Below are positions 12,339 through 25,378 of a stretch of DNA of 64,000 nt, in pieces. The position numbers and the translations under genes were made by a program. Origin of the DNA: Erigeron canadensis (Eukaryota; Streptophyta; Magnoliopsida; Asterales; Asteraceae); assembly GCF_010389155.1 (NCBI RefSeq), contig NC_057769.1:6696735-6760734 (forward strand), given 5' to 3'. The notes under the pieces were generated by a model that did no database searches, was not told the DNA's origin, and saw nothing but the letters and a program-made list of their open reading frames with translations. Position 1 is the stretch's first letter, and each line of letters starts with the position of its first letter.

Positions 12339-12982
12339 GACCACCCACATCCCCAACCTTTTAGTGAGGTGAGTCACTCAAAATATTTTTTTAAAAAATG
12401 AAAAAGGCACATAAAATAACAACTTGGTTGGTGTCATAACTTAAGAGAGTCACCCAACTTTTGTCACTTGTTACTGTATGATTAGTCTAGATTTATTTAT
12501 AAACCTTATTGTTTATTCTTTTAAATCTTTCATTTTATAATACTTTATAAAAATATATAAACATGGTATTTTCTATTTTTTCTTTACGAACATTTTGACA
12601 TAAATTTTGTTAAAGACAGAAAAATTTTATTCTTGAAATATAATTTTATGACACTTTTTATTGTTACATTGGTTGAAAAAAAATCTTATTTTAATTTTTT
12701 TTTGATGTTTTATAGTTTTTTTTATAAAAAGAGTCAATTTTGGTCTATAAATAATGTATAGACATAACTTATATTCATATCACCATCTCACTTTTAATCT
12801 ATAAATTCTTTCAAATCCATATTTTCTAGCATAAATTATACTAATTTAGTTAAAAAAATAATATAAGTTGAGTTGTGAATGTGGGTAAAAGGTTGAGTTA
12901 TATTGAGTTGTTTAGGTGGAAGAGAGAAACTAATTTTTTTTATTAAAGGTTGGGTTGATGTAGGTTGGAAGTGTGGATGGTC
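12339..12982. mobile_element. Tourist-like MITE (PIF/Harbinger), 644 bp, TSD TAA
   Basis: Termini are GACCACCCACATCCCCAACC on the left and, on the complement of the right, GACCATCCACACTTCCAACC. A TAA trinucleotide flanks both sides (12336-12338 and 12983-12985), the target duplication of PIF/Harbinger elements. The interior is AT-rich and non-coding. Confidence 0.8.
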
Positions 12983-14547
12983 TAACCACCGCGAGTGTGT
13001 GGCCTATAAATTTAGCATTGTTTGTTGAATTTATTCGTTGCAACTTAATTTTAGACTTGATATTTAATCAAAACTCTTATTTTAAACATTATATCGATTT
13101 ATTTCGGTGTTAACGTAAATACGTATGTGTATATGTCATTACGGCCTTGTGAAAAATTCTATCCTACTAAAGTGACTTTTATCCAAACTATGGCAGGTGG
13201 AGAATAGTTAAACGACGAGACATTGTATGTAAACTTGGTTTATAGTTTTCAAATAATTTTCAAGTTTAGATCACTATGAAAGACTAACTCAATAATCAAC
13301 AAAGATCCTGTTAATATTATGTTAGAAGACTTGCTTTCTTATTCTAATATGCAGACTTGTGTTTCTGATTGTTTTAACATTCGTTGTAGTCTATATATTT
13401 ATATTTCGTGTGCACAACTTTTTTGAAACAACTTGAGTTGAACAACTATTTTATTATTATGTATAATTATTTACTTTCCATTATAACATTATTTTATTGC
13501 ATGTAATTTACGATGAATTACATAGAATATAAAATAGACCGGTGCAACGCACAAGTTTCACCTAGTTATAAATAACTTTACGCTCTATTCTTGAATTTTT
13601 TTTGAAAGAAAAAAAAAGATAAAATTAGATAGGGGAAGTAAGGATAGGAAAAAAATATTTTCCATCTAAATCAGGCCATATTGGCCAGAAAATTTTTAAG
13701 TGTAAAAATCATTACTTTTCGTTTTTTAAGAATGCAAAAATATCAACTTTCTTAATTTTTTTTTTTTTTCTTTTAAAATAAAGTGTTAGGTCCACGTCCG
13801 TAATTTATTTAGAATGATTTTTCCTCGGAAAAATAGGAAGAAAGCTTTGCCCTAAAAAAAGTCCAAATCCCTATCATAAGACCATATCCATGTTCCCTAC
13901 ATATCTATACAGCAAACCGTCAAAACTCAAAACAAACAAAACCTTGTCAGAAAACAAACAAAGAAATTTAACAAGACAATAGCATAAATTCAAGGAGGAG
14001 ATTTTTCCTGCGGGTAAGACTGCAAGCTATACCTTTGATCGATCGAAATATAGCTTTTGCATTTCTTGCACTGGATTGTTGTTTTACCCGCGAGAATAAT
14101 CTCCCCCTTGGATTTGTTATTGTTTTCCCCTCCCGTTGTCTTCAAGGGTATAACTGGCCAAATTATGGACAAGTATTTATGTTTTTTTTTTCTATCTATA
14201 TTTTTATTGATTCCCCCCTATTTTTTTATTTTTTTTATTTTTATCTAACTTTTTCTTTCTTTAGTTTATTTTTAGCTAACCTTTAAGTGCTAGCCTGCTA
14301 GGTATAACTATTTTATCATTTTTGTTTTTTACTTTCTCTGATGAAAAATGTTACTAGCTTTAAGCCTTTCACCTTATATCTGATTGTGTAATTAAATGGC
14401 TAATATATTGATCCATCTTTATTGTTTGTTATCATTTGATATGTTATCATCCATCTTTATTGTTATCTCTCACAATAGCAGTAGCAGTATCATTTTTTTT
14501 GTTACTTTGTTTTAAGAAGAAATAAAAATCGTACCAAAAACCGGTAA

Positions 14548-14915
14548 GGGGCCGTTTGGTTGTAGAAAATGTTTTCTGGTTTTCGGTTTACAATTTTTTA
14601 GAAAATGAAAGGGGTTTTTCATTCCTAAAAAACAAATGAAAATTTTAAAAACGCGTTCTGATTAGAAAAATGACATTTTCATTTTTGAAAACTAGAAAAC
14701 ATGTTAAAGATGGGGAGGGAGAGATGGAAAATGAAAATGGAAAACAATAAAAAGGTGTTTTCAAGTTTTCTATTGAAAAATGAAAAACATTGTTTTTCGT
14801 TTTCTTAGGGAATTTTCTTGGAAAACCATGATACAAACGCGTTTTCTGTTTTTCATGTTTTCTTGGAAAACAAAAATGGAAAACAAGGGGGTGTTTTCTA
14901 TAACCAAACGCACCC
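14548..14915. mobile_element. Tourist-like MITE, 368 bp, TSD TAA
   Basis: Terminal inverted repeats are GGGGCCGTTTGGTTGTAGAA on the left and GGGTGCGTTTGGTTATAGAA on the complement of the right. TAA flanks both ends (14545-14547 and 14916-14918). The inside is made of repeated TTTTC/GAAAA words that fold back on each other. The stretch 13566-14547 before it shows no gene; its two convergent short frames near 14000-14280 are low-complexity. Confidence 0.85.
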
Positions 14916-16429
14916 TAAAGGTTTTGTAAGGCTGATATTTTGGATGATGTTAGTTGCACTTGAGTTGTTTTTATATTAGTTTTGCGTGTCGGTTGAAGAA
15001 TAAAAAATAATCCAACAGATGGCGTCCGCGTAAGTTGTTAGATGAGAAATTGCATTTACAGTTAGCACTTTCGTCTTTGTAAATCCACACATCTTAGAAA
15101 TCGAAACGCTCTTAACCAGGTAATTTGGCACATTGTTAGTGCCTCAATATTATGTAAAGGACGTGTGTTACTGTATAGTTTGCATTAGTTGGCCTATTGT
15201 TCTGCATAATGAAGTTTTAATATATGCGGTGGTCTTATCTGTGGAGTTTCCTTACATTTCATTTACGACTACAATTAAGCTAAAAGTAACCTCATGCACA
15301 TGTTTATATTTTTGATACATAGTATAACTTTAAATTTAAATGCTAGGCTGCTAGCAAAGACTAGATTTTCATTTTTTCTTGATCTAAGTTATTCTTGATA
15401 TCGCTACATAATTGTTGCTGCCAAGTTTGTGACTCTAACTGGAAAAGCGGGGAAAGTATAGCTGAATGTATCATTACATCTATTAACAGACCTTTAATTA
15501 AGCAAATGCATGGAAAACCGGCCGCTAAGTAAAATCTGACCCATTTTGACAGCATACTACCCCGCCTCCTTACCCAATCCGCCCTGTTTTGGTAACCTTA
15601 GGTAAGACTATACTTTGTCTACATACCCTTCAGAAAATACATTGGTCAAGAATTTCATATCTGCTCTTTTATTGGCTCTATACAGATAATTTTAGTGTTA
15701 AAAACTGTGAATGTGCATTTCTTTTTTGTTAAGATACAATACAATATTTTTACCCATTTAAGAAACCATAGCATGATGGTTAGTTTTTCGCTGTTTTGTA
15801 TAAGCGTGCTAAAGATAAACATGACTGGCCTGTGAACCAAATACTGACTTAGTTTTCTCATTATAAATTTCAAAGTTATAAACTTAAATTGATGTTTTTC
15901 TTCAATTGTTAAAACAAAAAGTAATAATTGCAAGCCTAAAATGAACCCAGAATACCCAAGATGATTCTTTTTACTAAATTTCATTGTCATAGGCTCGTGC
16001 GTATTCCTCACATCATTTCTTGAATATGCCTCATTGGGGTATAGGAAGCAGCAACATTTAGTAGGGCAGGTAAGTGACGAAGGTTAAACCTATAGTTTTT
16101 AGTTGAATTATATGACCTGCCATAAATAAATGTATTTCCATACATGAACATTAGGATGCTGTATGGCTGTACCTTAGCTAAGACAAGGCTTTCTAGACAA
16201 CTTACTGCCGAGATCGTTATTTATTTACTATGTCAAATAAACATGGACTTGGAAATGGTATGCTGTTTTTCTCAAGCAATTCATGCAACCTTCCGTTTGA
16301 TATTCGTAGGGGTCATTGTTGACCTTCACTATTTGGTTAGATTCTGTTGGTCGAGAATGGGATTGTGGTTTCCCCGCGGACACTGTCTAGGAATGTGGAC
16401 ACTGTATATATCTATGACATAAATAGTTG
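14916..16429. other. Stretch without a recognised gene
   Basis: The frames present (for example minus 15655-16011 and plus 16144-16422) show no family resemblance and no splice-supported extension. Because the DEAH-helicase fragment follows directly, the last few hundred bases may be further captured host sequence, but nothing could be identified. Confidence 0.4.
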
Positions 16430-16513
16430 GAAATTGTGGATCAAAATCCAGTTACAGTTATTATCGGTGAAACTGGTTCAGGTAAAAGGACCCAACTCTC
16501 TCAGATGATACAC
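16430..16513 (+). pseudogene. Captured fragment of a DEAH-box RNA helicase (Walker A region)
   Basis: The plus reading EIVDQNPVTVIIGETGSGK, continuing RTQLSQMIH, matches motif I and its surroundings in DEAH-box splicing-type helicases, which usually read NPVVVVIGETGSGK followed by TTQLSQ. Only about 28 codons are preserved, with stops or frame changes on both sides. The residue after the Walker lysine is Arg instead of the required Thr/Ser, so even this motif is broken. It sits between Helitron-like termini (tail at 16564 on minus, terminus at 17435), which fits transduplication by a Helitron. Confidence 0.7.
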
Positions 16514-16563
16514 ATAAGCACTTAAACCAGATTCTTAATTGAATGTCTATTATTTATTGCTTA

Positions 16564-16592
16564 CGAGCATGGTACCCGCCCAATGCGGCGGC
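16564..16592 (-). mobile_element. Helitron-like 3' tail, CTCG type, minus orientation
   Basis: The plus strand reads CGAGCATGGTACCCGCCC then AATGCGGCGGC. This is the complement of the tail seen at 4083 and 59882 (GCGGGTACCATGCTCG). The preceding base A gives the expected T after the terminus. Confidence 0.45.
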
Positions 16593-17409
16593 AAGAGTGG
16601 GGAAGGCGGTCTGCTTTATTAGGGATTTTGGGTAGTTACGTAAAGAAAAAAAAAAACAAAAAAGTCCAAAGGCAAATAAGGAATTTCAAAGACAGAAATA
16701 TTTAATAAGGGGGAGATTTGCTTTATTAGGGAGGAGAGATTTCTAAAATGAGTAACAAGTTACAAACAACTTTTTGAAAACTGATTGTCTGTTAATCAGT
16801 AGTTGAAAATTAAGTAGGTTGATCAATAGCAGAAGTAAAACCCAAGTGAGCTTTTGAGGCACATCTGAGTGGTTAGGAACTTAGGTTTTTTGGAATACTT
16901 CGATCGATCGATTAGGATGATTAGAATATTTGTTACTTGACAGAAGTTTGCTATGTAATAACTAGTAAATGTTATTTCTCGAAAGCTACTCTAATAATTT
17001 TAGTTGGGGTGCTAATAAATGACTTTTTTGTACAATCCGAGTATAGTTGGAAGATGGTATGGAGAATTGTTGATAGCAAATTCGTTGGCAATATAGTCTA
17101 TAGCAGTTAACAGCTTAACCGTGTTTGTTTAGATAATTGCTGGTATGAATATGTGTTTTAGTAATGTTAACTACAAGGTATCACAGCTCATATATTTCTG
17201 GTTACCTTCGTCTGTTGTGTGCTTCTGTTCCTCATTCCTGTGTGTCACACTTTCCTTTATGATTATGTGGTTCATTTTCTTATAAGTTAAAAGAGAAACA
17301 AAGGTGTGTAGCAGCACGCAATTGTTGCTTTATGTTTTATGGACAGTTCATTGTTATCACCAAACTATTATTGTCAAGTTATTGAACGAGTTACTATATT
17401 CGTGTTGAT

Positions 17410-17435
17410 CCGTGCATTGCACGGGTATAACCTAG
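17410..17435 (+). mobile_element. Canonical Helitron 3' terminus
   Basis: A perfect hairpin CCGTGCATTGCACGG (17410-17424) is followed by GTATAAC and the terminal CTAG (17432-17435), then host T. The spacing and sequence fit the Helitron rule well. Its 5' partner is not certain; 9094 is one candidate. About 45 bp further right another Helitron-5'-like TCTATATATAAAAAGG occurs. Confidence 0.7.
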
Positions 17436-17436
17436 T

Positions 17437-19311
17437 TGTTAGTATAATACTATCGTTTTTATGATCATATTTAATGCTTTGTCTATATATAAAAAGGGGC
17501 AAAAAGTGTTTGGGACTAGACCTGTGAAAAATTGATCCAATTAGACTGAACCCATTTTGACTTTGAGTTAGTATCACCAAGCTAAACCATTCGTCTGATT
17601 TCGTTTTATTTTTTATTTCTCATTTCTGGCTCTTTACTACTAATGTTGCAATTGTTATTTTCAGCTTCCATTTCAACTAATGCTTGGTTTACATGTTTAG
17701 CCCAGGAAGTTGTAAACTGGCTTTTCATGAAAGGATTAGTTGATTGGTTTTACGGTTTTCTTTGCTAAATATGTCATTATGTTTATTGGGTGGTGCAGAG
17801 GCACCTTTACTGATATTGTGGCATGTGGTGGGTGGTTTGGTTTAACCGAATTATGCCTCGCAGATCGGTAATGGACAGGTCGCCCAGATCGGTAATGGGT
17901 CAAAATGGTTATTTTGTTTGTGCAAGCTGAATCTGAATGGTCCGGGTGTGTAAGATTGGGTTTTGGGTCGACTTTTTTGGACAAGGTTTTGGGAGGTTGT
18001 ATGCATTATTATACACTTTTCGAGTGATATTCCGACACCTTTGACCTGTCTCAACCATGTATTAGTTGACTCGTTTGGGATAAGGCTAACTCAAGCTGAC
18101 TTGTATGTACGTGTCAAGTAAGCAAGACAAAAAGCTAAATATGAGGCTTGGTTGAATCCAACAGAAAATGAAAGTATAGAAGATAAATGTTTAGATGTTG
18201 CCAAATATCGTAATCATAATTGCTAAACATTACTGTTTTTTGTGATATATGTGACGCTTGTTGACCAATAACTTGGATATATGGCACCCTAGTTGAGTCA
18301 ATCCCAGACTCACTGTCTCCAAACATGTTTGTGTTGGTTGGGCTAACACCCATGCCTCATTTAAGTTGATTTAAATACACCTTAACTCCTCAAGGCTATT
18401 CCTACATAAAATGGTTCGCTATCCACGCCATCAGCAGGCTTGTTGTGTCACCCGGATCCGGAAAACAACTTTGTTATGCAATAATTTTTTCTTTAAGAAT
18501 ACAATTTTGCTGTAGCTGGCTTGTATCCATTCGTATATGTTTATAATAAACAACCACCACCAAGATGATCATGTACATCTTGGGGTGCCAAGGGAAAACG
18601 TTCAAAAATAGTCATGGGGAAACACTGCCTAGACCATATGCATCTGAGTCAAAACTCGTAATTTTAGAATAACAAGGAAATGTCTATATGATTTCAGTTT
18701 TCACGTTTATAATTAAAAAATGACCGAATTAGGATTGACTTGTCAGGTGTGAGTTGATACCAAAATCAATATAAATATTATGTCATCGGATGCTCTAAAT
18801 TTCTAATAGACTTGGATTCTTGTGGGATGATTATTCAAGTAGCTTGACATATGATGCTTTTGATCATGTGTAATAGGAGATTGTCTAACAGCTGTTATCC
18901 TTTCAAAATACTTTAAAGGTTTTCTTAACCTAATTATCATGCTTAGGTGTTGTCTATTGTTAATTATTAGAAATTAGTCAATGAAAAAATGACTTGAATA
19001 AATGATTATTGACTAGAAATAAATAACTGTCAGCAAATATGATGTTTTTCCTCCGTTTGCTATGATAAAGATAGAACAACTATAAACCATGTTTAATTAG
19101 GGAAGAGATTCCCTCAACTTTCACAGCTTAGACTAGTCAAGTTAGGAAGATCAGATCTTGATCATTGGATTTTAATCAAAGGTTCAAATTCAAAAGTAAT
19201 ATTTAAATCTTGACTTTTAATTATAATCCAATGGTCATGATTTGTTTAACTTAATCCCATCCCTGAAGTTGAAACTAACTTAAGGGGATCTTCACCCGTT
19301 TAATTATCTTA
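17437..19311. other. Stretch with no recognised gene
   Basis: Overlapping short minus-strand frames at 17736-18054 and 18135-18353 show no family resemblance. No terminal repeats were identified. Confidence 0.5.
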
Positions 19312-19345
19312 CTAGATTTTAGATCCGTGTCCAACACAGGACACG
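19312..19345 (-). mobile_element. Helitron 3' terminus, minus orientation
   Basis: Read on the minus strand: stem CGTGTCC, loop, stem GGACACG (19345-19326), then a short spacer and CTAG (19315-19312) followed by T. A diverged second copy of the same hairpin and adjoining sequence (CTCGTGTATAATACACGAG) is at about 19892-19911. The shared flanks read ACTTACGATATTATTAATATCAG and GCTTACGATGTTATCAATATTAG. Confidence 0.6.
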
Positions 19346-19599
19346 AGACTTACGATATTATTAATATCAGATATTCATGCATTTAACAATTGAAGTCATA
19401 AAAGTTTACAATTTTGAAGATATATATGATTCTAAGTGTTATATTTTGTAAGTTGTAATACAATAATTACATGAGACATATTGATGGATTTGTTTGTCAT
19501 AGTCATTCCACAAGGCAAATGTTACAATAATTTCTATATTATAAAATTTTTTGAAACCAGTTATACTCATAATGTGATTTTAAACATACTTGTGAAAAA

Positions 19600-20360
19600 T
19601 TAGAAAAAAATCGAGAGTTGTGATTGGTCAATAAACAAATTAATTAAATGATGAAATATTATATAAAATATTATCAAGTTGATGGGACTAGATATTATAA
19701 AAAGTATAAATTAAGTATTTAGGGCTAAAAAAATATAAGTTATTGATGAAAAACAAAAAAGTGTAATTTAGTGAGACTTTTGCTACAAAAATTAATAATG
19801 ATTATTAGGATTATGATGACATAAGCGATAATTAATTTGACGAAACTGAACGATGTGATTGGTCAATAAGTCATTAGTTCAACTGTTTTAGGCTCGTGTA
19901 TAATACACGAGGCTTACGATGTTATCAATATTAGATGTCTTTATTATAATTTAAAACATAATGTACTATTTTGAGTAATAAAAATTGATCGATATATCAA
20001 CACTTTGAGTTTTATATTAAAATATTTTTTTCAAATATATTCATCGAAGTTGTCTTAAATTGTTAATATATTTACATCAAATTAATTAATTAATTTTATG
20101 TTTATATGATAGAACATACTATTGGATATATATTAGTTATTATTCAATTGGATATATATAGAGATTATTTTATTGGATAGATATTAACTATTATTTTATT
20201 AGATATATATTAATAATTATTATTTATTTAACATATTAAAATTATTGGATAAAAAGTATAAATTTTTGATGGAAAACAAAAAAGTGTAAATTAAAGTTAA
20301 AATTGAAAACAATGATCAACTTTAAAAACTCGAGAGCTGTGATTGGTTAATAATTTATTA
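19600..20360. repeat. Dispersed AT-rich repeat with recurring GTGATTGGT(C/T)AATAA block
   Basis: The block occurs near 19618, 19855 and 20339. Sequence 19788-19888 (…GATTATTAGGATTATGATGACATAAGCG…) recurs in inverted orientation at about 39464-39590. Words such as AAAAGTATAAATTA and GATGGAAAACAAAAAAGTG recur as well. It appears to be the body of the Helitron-like elements whose hairpins lie at 19326 and 19892. Confidence 0.6.
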
Positions 20361-23313
20361 GAGCAATTGTAATGTAATAAAAGATTATCAATGGAACCGT
20401 AAAGATTGATATCATAATTGATAATAATGTCTAAGATATCCCTTTAACATATAATATTATCAATAATTTTTTCCCCAACGCTCAAGACGAAAATAATGTT
20501 TCTATTCGGAGAAAACATGAGCTTATAGTGGAAAACAAGGCATATTCACGAGTTTTTATTGGTTTAAATAAGCTTGAACGAACTACCATGTAATCATTTG
20601 GAATGAAAATCCCAATCCATAAAACTCACCAGCCAATAAATGATCCCAATACATACTTAAAGCTTAAAACTTTTTAATTTCTTTACTTATATTTTATACC
20701 CTTTAGTCGCTACCATTTAAATGCGAGTTTAATTCGTACTCAAAATCGGTAGCGTCTAAACACATGTCATCAGTGTCCAATCATGTCAAGTAAATATGAG
20801 AGAGATGAGAATGTAAACGATCAAAGGTCTATCCGATGATAAAAAGACTATTTCCAAATTTATTTATTTTTTGATAAACATGTGTGGAATGTAACTTAAT
20901 GTGTTTGACAATTGGCATGCAAATAAACACACATCTAAATTTCGTATAATAGTTTTTTAGACATAAATGAAGTAATGATTGTACAAGAGTTTCCTCCTTT
21001 CTATAAGTTAAATGATATAGCTCGTAGTATATACTTTAAAAATGTTACTCCTAAAATTCTTTAAATACACACATCGTTAATCTAAGAAAGGAAAAGAATG
21101 TGAAATTGTTTTGAAGTAAATGAATCGAAACCAAATGTCTAATTAAAAGAATTTTTTGGCTAAAATTTTGAAAAACGTATCACCATTCTTTTTAACATTG
21201 AAGTGAAAAATGGCTAGTAGGTTATATCGTTATGGTAGTAATGGCCACTACCCACTAGAGTAGGAGATAAACACAATACACTAAAATTTTAGTAGTAGTG
21301 GTCGTAGTAGTTATATGAGTTTTGAAATGCTTTTTAAGCCACCTATATTGACTTACGGAGTACTTTGATAGGGAGAAAGGAAGGGAATCAAACACTACTC
21401 ATAATCTTGGAGACCCAATAGTCACCCTCCTAAGATTACTGTTACTCAAAAGTTATGCTACAAAATCTACTTTATATGATTTGGGTTCCCTAACCATACA
21501 CAAATTAATATTTTACTTTGAAGTCATGAAGGCAATTTATAAAGGAGATTGAGACACAACTATAGCAAGTAATGCTTTATTTGGGATAACCAATAATGTA
21601 TAATTATGTAAATGTAAATTCAATTTATTTAGATTTTAGTTTAGTTTAGTGTAACGGCTAGCGCTTTGTTAATCGATATTTTACATATGTGTATAATTCT
21701 AATGACAAACCTAAGTTATAATTTTAAGTTTTTTAATGGCAATTTGACTTCTTCCAAAACTACCCAAAGAATCCTAAAACACTTAGGCCATACGTCCTTA
21801 CCCAACCCAAACCTTTTTCCCACTACCACATCAACGTCACATCGACTCTTTTTCATTTTCATTATCAGAAAATATCACTACTAACTATACCTTTTTCTCA
21901 CCTATTTCTTACTTTTTCTTCAAATAATTTATTATTATTATATTTAATATATATTGTCACCTACTCACGTCACCCTCTCTTTCTCTTTTTTTTTTCCATT
22001 TTCACTTGAGAAAACTTTTCAATTTTTTCTGAGAAAATGAACTGATAATAAAATGAGTGCCGATACTAGTTCTCAGAAAATGTTGAGAAAATACTCACGA
22101 AACCTTATGTTGTGTATTAAGCTATGTATTCCTTATGAGAAATATAGGCTTTTGACAAGTTAGGTAACCCCGTATTAACGAATATATATTAGGCTAGTTG
22201 TGTTAAATTAACATATCAAAAAGACAGGTTAAAGTCCAATTTATCCCATCGAGTTTGTCAAACTATATCGATATTAATAGTCGTTGACTCTCGTTCAAAA
22301 TCCCTTCCAATATTGACGAGCAAGACTTTAATGTCACCACTCTCGTCCATCTCGTCCAAATGAAGGTCGTTCACAAATAAGAAGGCGTTGGACGAGAAGT
22401 GTGGGTCCGGAAGAGACAGATTGTGAGAGAGAGGTGGAGTTTTTTAATGTTTTTTGATGAGGAAAAGATGAGAAAGAGATTTAGGAAGGGACCTTAGTGT
22501 GTGGGATAGTTCTTGAAGAAAGAAAAACTAACATGATAGTGAGGAAAAGATTTAAAAATAGGCCTTATTTAGAGAGACCTAAGTCTACAAACCTTTCAAA
22601 ATAGATTGCTTATCGCCTTTAAAAAGGTGATTGCTTATTAAAGTTACGAGATTCAACGTCTAAATACTTCTTAAAATTTGGGGTCGAAAATTACAAAGTT
22701 AGTGGGATAAGGTGAAAATTGAAAATAGCAGAAATGCATTCAAAATTTCATTTCCTTCGAAATTAAATTACGTCATGCAAGATTAAGAAGATCGGTTGAT
22801 TAGACGTGGCCAAAATCTAATGGAAATCTCAACAATTTTTTTGACCAAAGTAATTAACAATCGTGATTAATTGAAAAGCAGGACATCATTGTACTTTATG
22901 GATTACAATTATATTTCGGCCACAATCTTTTCATGTATAAGCATAATAAAAATAACCCATCATCATTAGCATCACTAACCACGCCGTCCAATCCATAAGT
23001 ATTTTGGTAAATTTATAAATAATTGACCATTATTTTCTGGAATATATTTTCATTCAACAAAACCTAGTTTATTGTTTCTTATGTTGTCATCCTTTTCATC
23101 GACTTATTTGAATATATGAAACACAATATGATAAAAAAGATGGAAACAAATAATAAGGTGTTTAAACTATTTTAAACTGATCATATCTTTTGTATATCTT
23201 CTTGTATTAAACTAATTAGGGAGCTCAGTTGGACTAATCAAAGAAGATTAGCAAATCAAACTTAATAATTATGTACTTTGATAATCACGAGGTATTTCTA
23301 AAGAAAAACAAAT
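20361..23313. other. Stretch with no recognised gene
   Basis: Scattered poly-T, AT-rich and CTCTCT-rich tracts. No coding frame with family resemblance and no element with clear termini was identified. Confidence 0.5.
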
Positions 23314-23456
23314 GGGAAATGCTAGATTAGGGCTGTATTTTTAATGTGCATAAAAAAACTTGTACCTTCCAAAAGCCTGCATCCTGATTTTCATGTTAAT
23401 GTACAAACGATTTATGCACCTTAAACACAGCCTAAGGGCTGTATTTAACAAACCCC
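23314..23456 (+). mobile_element. Mutator-like MITE copy 1 (143 bp, 9-bp TSD)
   Basis: The element runs from GGGAAATGCTAGAT to AACAAACCCC and is flanked by the perfect duplication AAAACAAAT (23305-23313 and 23457-23465). It carries GGGCTGTATTT near both ends and the complement of that word (AACACAGCC) inside the right end. Copies 2 and 3 lie at about 42970 and at 60905. Confidence 0.85.
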
Positions 23457-23465
23457 AAAACAAAT

Positions 23466-25378
23466 TACTAAGAAAAAAAGTAGTTAACTTAAATTTATTC
23501 TTAATAAAAGATTACTATTAAAGACAAACAAATGAGTTATCGGTCAGTTTTAAGGCAATTAAAGAGTAAACTTATTTTTTTGACAAACAAAAAAAAATCA
23601 ATTAAAGAGTGAAATTAATTTTACAACAAACAAAAAAGTTGGGAGTATTCATTATATGATCAGTTCATGGTAAAATAATACCCAAAGTAACTCATAAAGC
23701 TTCTCATAATTACCAAAATAAATCTTACATTCTTACCCATGGGACATATTGTAACTTGGATTTGAAAATATACGGAGTTTAAATTTAATGGAGGGAGGAT
23801 AGAACAAATATTAATTTTAGGTCATATCAACTCAATTTAAACGATGACATATAATAATGATTAAATGTTAGCAAAATAGGAACACTAAACCATTTTTCTA
23901 ATCCCATAACCATTTGAGACGTTGACATTTGAGCATGTTTTAGACAAGGTTTAGTAATTCTAAGAAAGTTCCGGCAAGTATCATTTTGTTTTCCATTTTT
24001 ATGCAAACAACTTTCATATTTGGTAATGTTTGGTTTCTTTCCATAATTAAAGAGATGATCCAAGCATTAATGTTTCAAATAGTTTTATGGTCCTCTTCTA
24101 GCACTAATTTTGGGATTATGAAGACTTGAGATCCTGATTTGTTGGTTTGTAAGATAGAACATTTCTTTCTGGAATGTATAAGAGTTATGAATTTCGTTTG
24201 TACTTTAATTGAATTCTTTGGGTATGTTGAAGAATGAGACAATGTACAACTACAATGATTACATTACACTGTCTAGATCAAAACAAATCAACACGATCAT
24301 TGATACTTCTCGGGGCTTGAACTGCGATAATTATAAACAAATCAAAAACCTCATACCAACTACGAATCTTTGTTTTGAATCTAAATTAATATTGTCACTC
24401 CATCTAAGTTAAGATACTGACAAGAGGTCGAATCAATTTCTTAACTTGAGTACGTACTAAAGTTTTTAATTTTACTTGTAAAAAGTATACTTTAATTATT
24501 AGAGTACATAAAGTTTTATATATAACCCCTAGGCAAAAGCATCATACAAATGAAATTACTAGACACATATATTGTAAATGAAGTGTGGCAATTGAAGTGT
24601 TTTGTTGGTGTCCTAACTTTTAACTATAAAAATCATTGGTGAATAGTATTTTATGTGAAAATATGAGCAAGAAAGATGGTAGGGAAATAGGAAACATTTT
24701 TAATCTTTAAGATCATATTGTTTGCCATAAGAATGAAGACCATCTATAAAAAGCTACTCATAACTTCACAAAAATGATAACTAAAGAGAAGCCAACAAAT
24801 TGTACAAACTAAAACACTTTACTTTCTAGCATGCCATCCATCCATATTACGAGTATTCTTTAAGAAAAAAAAAAAAGAATTTGAGGAAAATTGGGTCAAT
24901 TTGCAAATATGTTTCCAAAACTTATGCCATTTTGCAAAACTTTAAAACTTTGGGGTGGATTTTTGAACTTTTTCAGAAAAACAACACTACTTGATTTCTG
25001 TTTATAACTATTTGAAACACACCCACATAAACATCTCTTTATTTCATAAAAAGTTCAAATCTTTACTAAAATCGAAGTAAAATTTATGCTGGGTATTGAA
25101 AAAAGTTTTGATTTTTATATACATTTCATCAATGTCTTTTGATATTAGTTAAATTCTTGAAAATTCTTGATCACAAGATCCACACAAAAAAAGGGCTTTT
25201 TATAATATACTTTTTTAGCTTCTTACCAGTACAAATTTCTTGAATTTTGATGGGTATTTTCTTAAATTGTGTATTTCTTGATATTTTCAATAGATTATAT
25301 AGTTGAATTTTGTGAAATTTGATTTTTTAAAAAAAAGTTTGTGTTAGGATCAGGGTTATAAGAATTGGGGGAAAGATA
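23466..25378. other. Upstream region of the LHW-like gene, no other gene
   Basis: No further gene was recognised. Sequence from roughly 25000 onward should contain the promoter and start of the 5' leader of the bHLH gene, but the transcription start cannot be fixed by eye. If the transcript begins far enough upstream, an 18-codon unconserved-looking uORF from ATG 25248 would also be included. Confidence 0.45.

Larger units (their letters stand above)
9094..13565 (+). mobile_element. Candidate Helitron (boundaries tentative)
   Basis: The left end TCTATATATATATAAAAGAC (9094) has the look of plant Helitron 5' termini. The right end has a degraded hairpin (ACCGGTGCAACGCAC, 13538 onward) followed about ten bases later by CTAG (13562-13565) and then T, the Helitron 3' rule. 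The base before 9094 is G instead of the expected A, and the hairpin is imperfect, so pairing these two ends is an inference. A second, better 3' terminus lies at 17435, so the element could be longer or two elements could be nested. No Rep/helicase coding region was recognised inside. A SINE-like unit and a Tourist MITE are embedded. Confidence 0.45.

Noticed and set aside
16144..16422. 92-codon plus frame before the DEAH fragment
   Set aside because: No recognisable domain and a different frame from the helicase piece; at most undetermined captured sequence.
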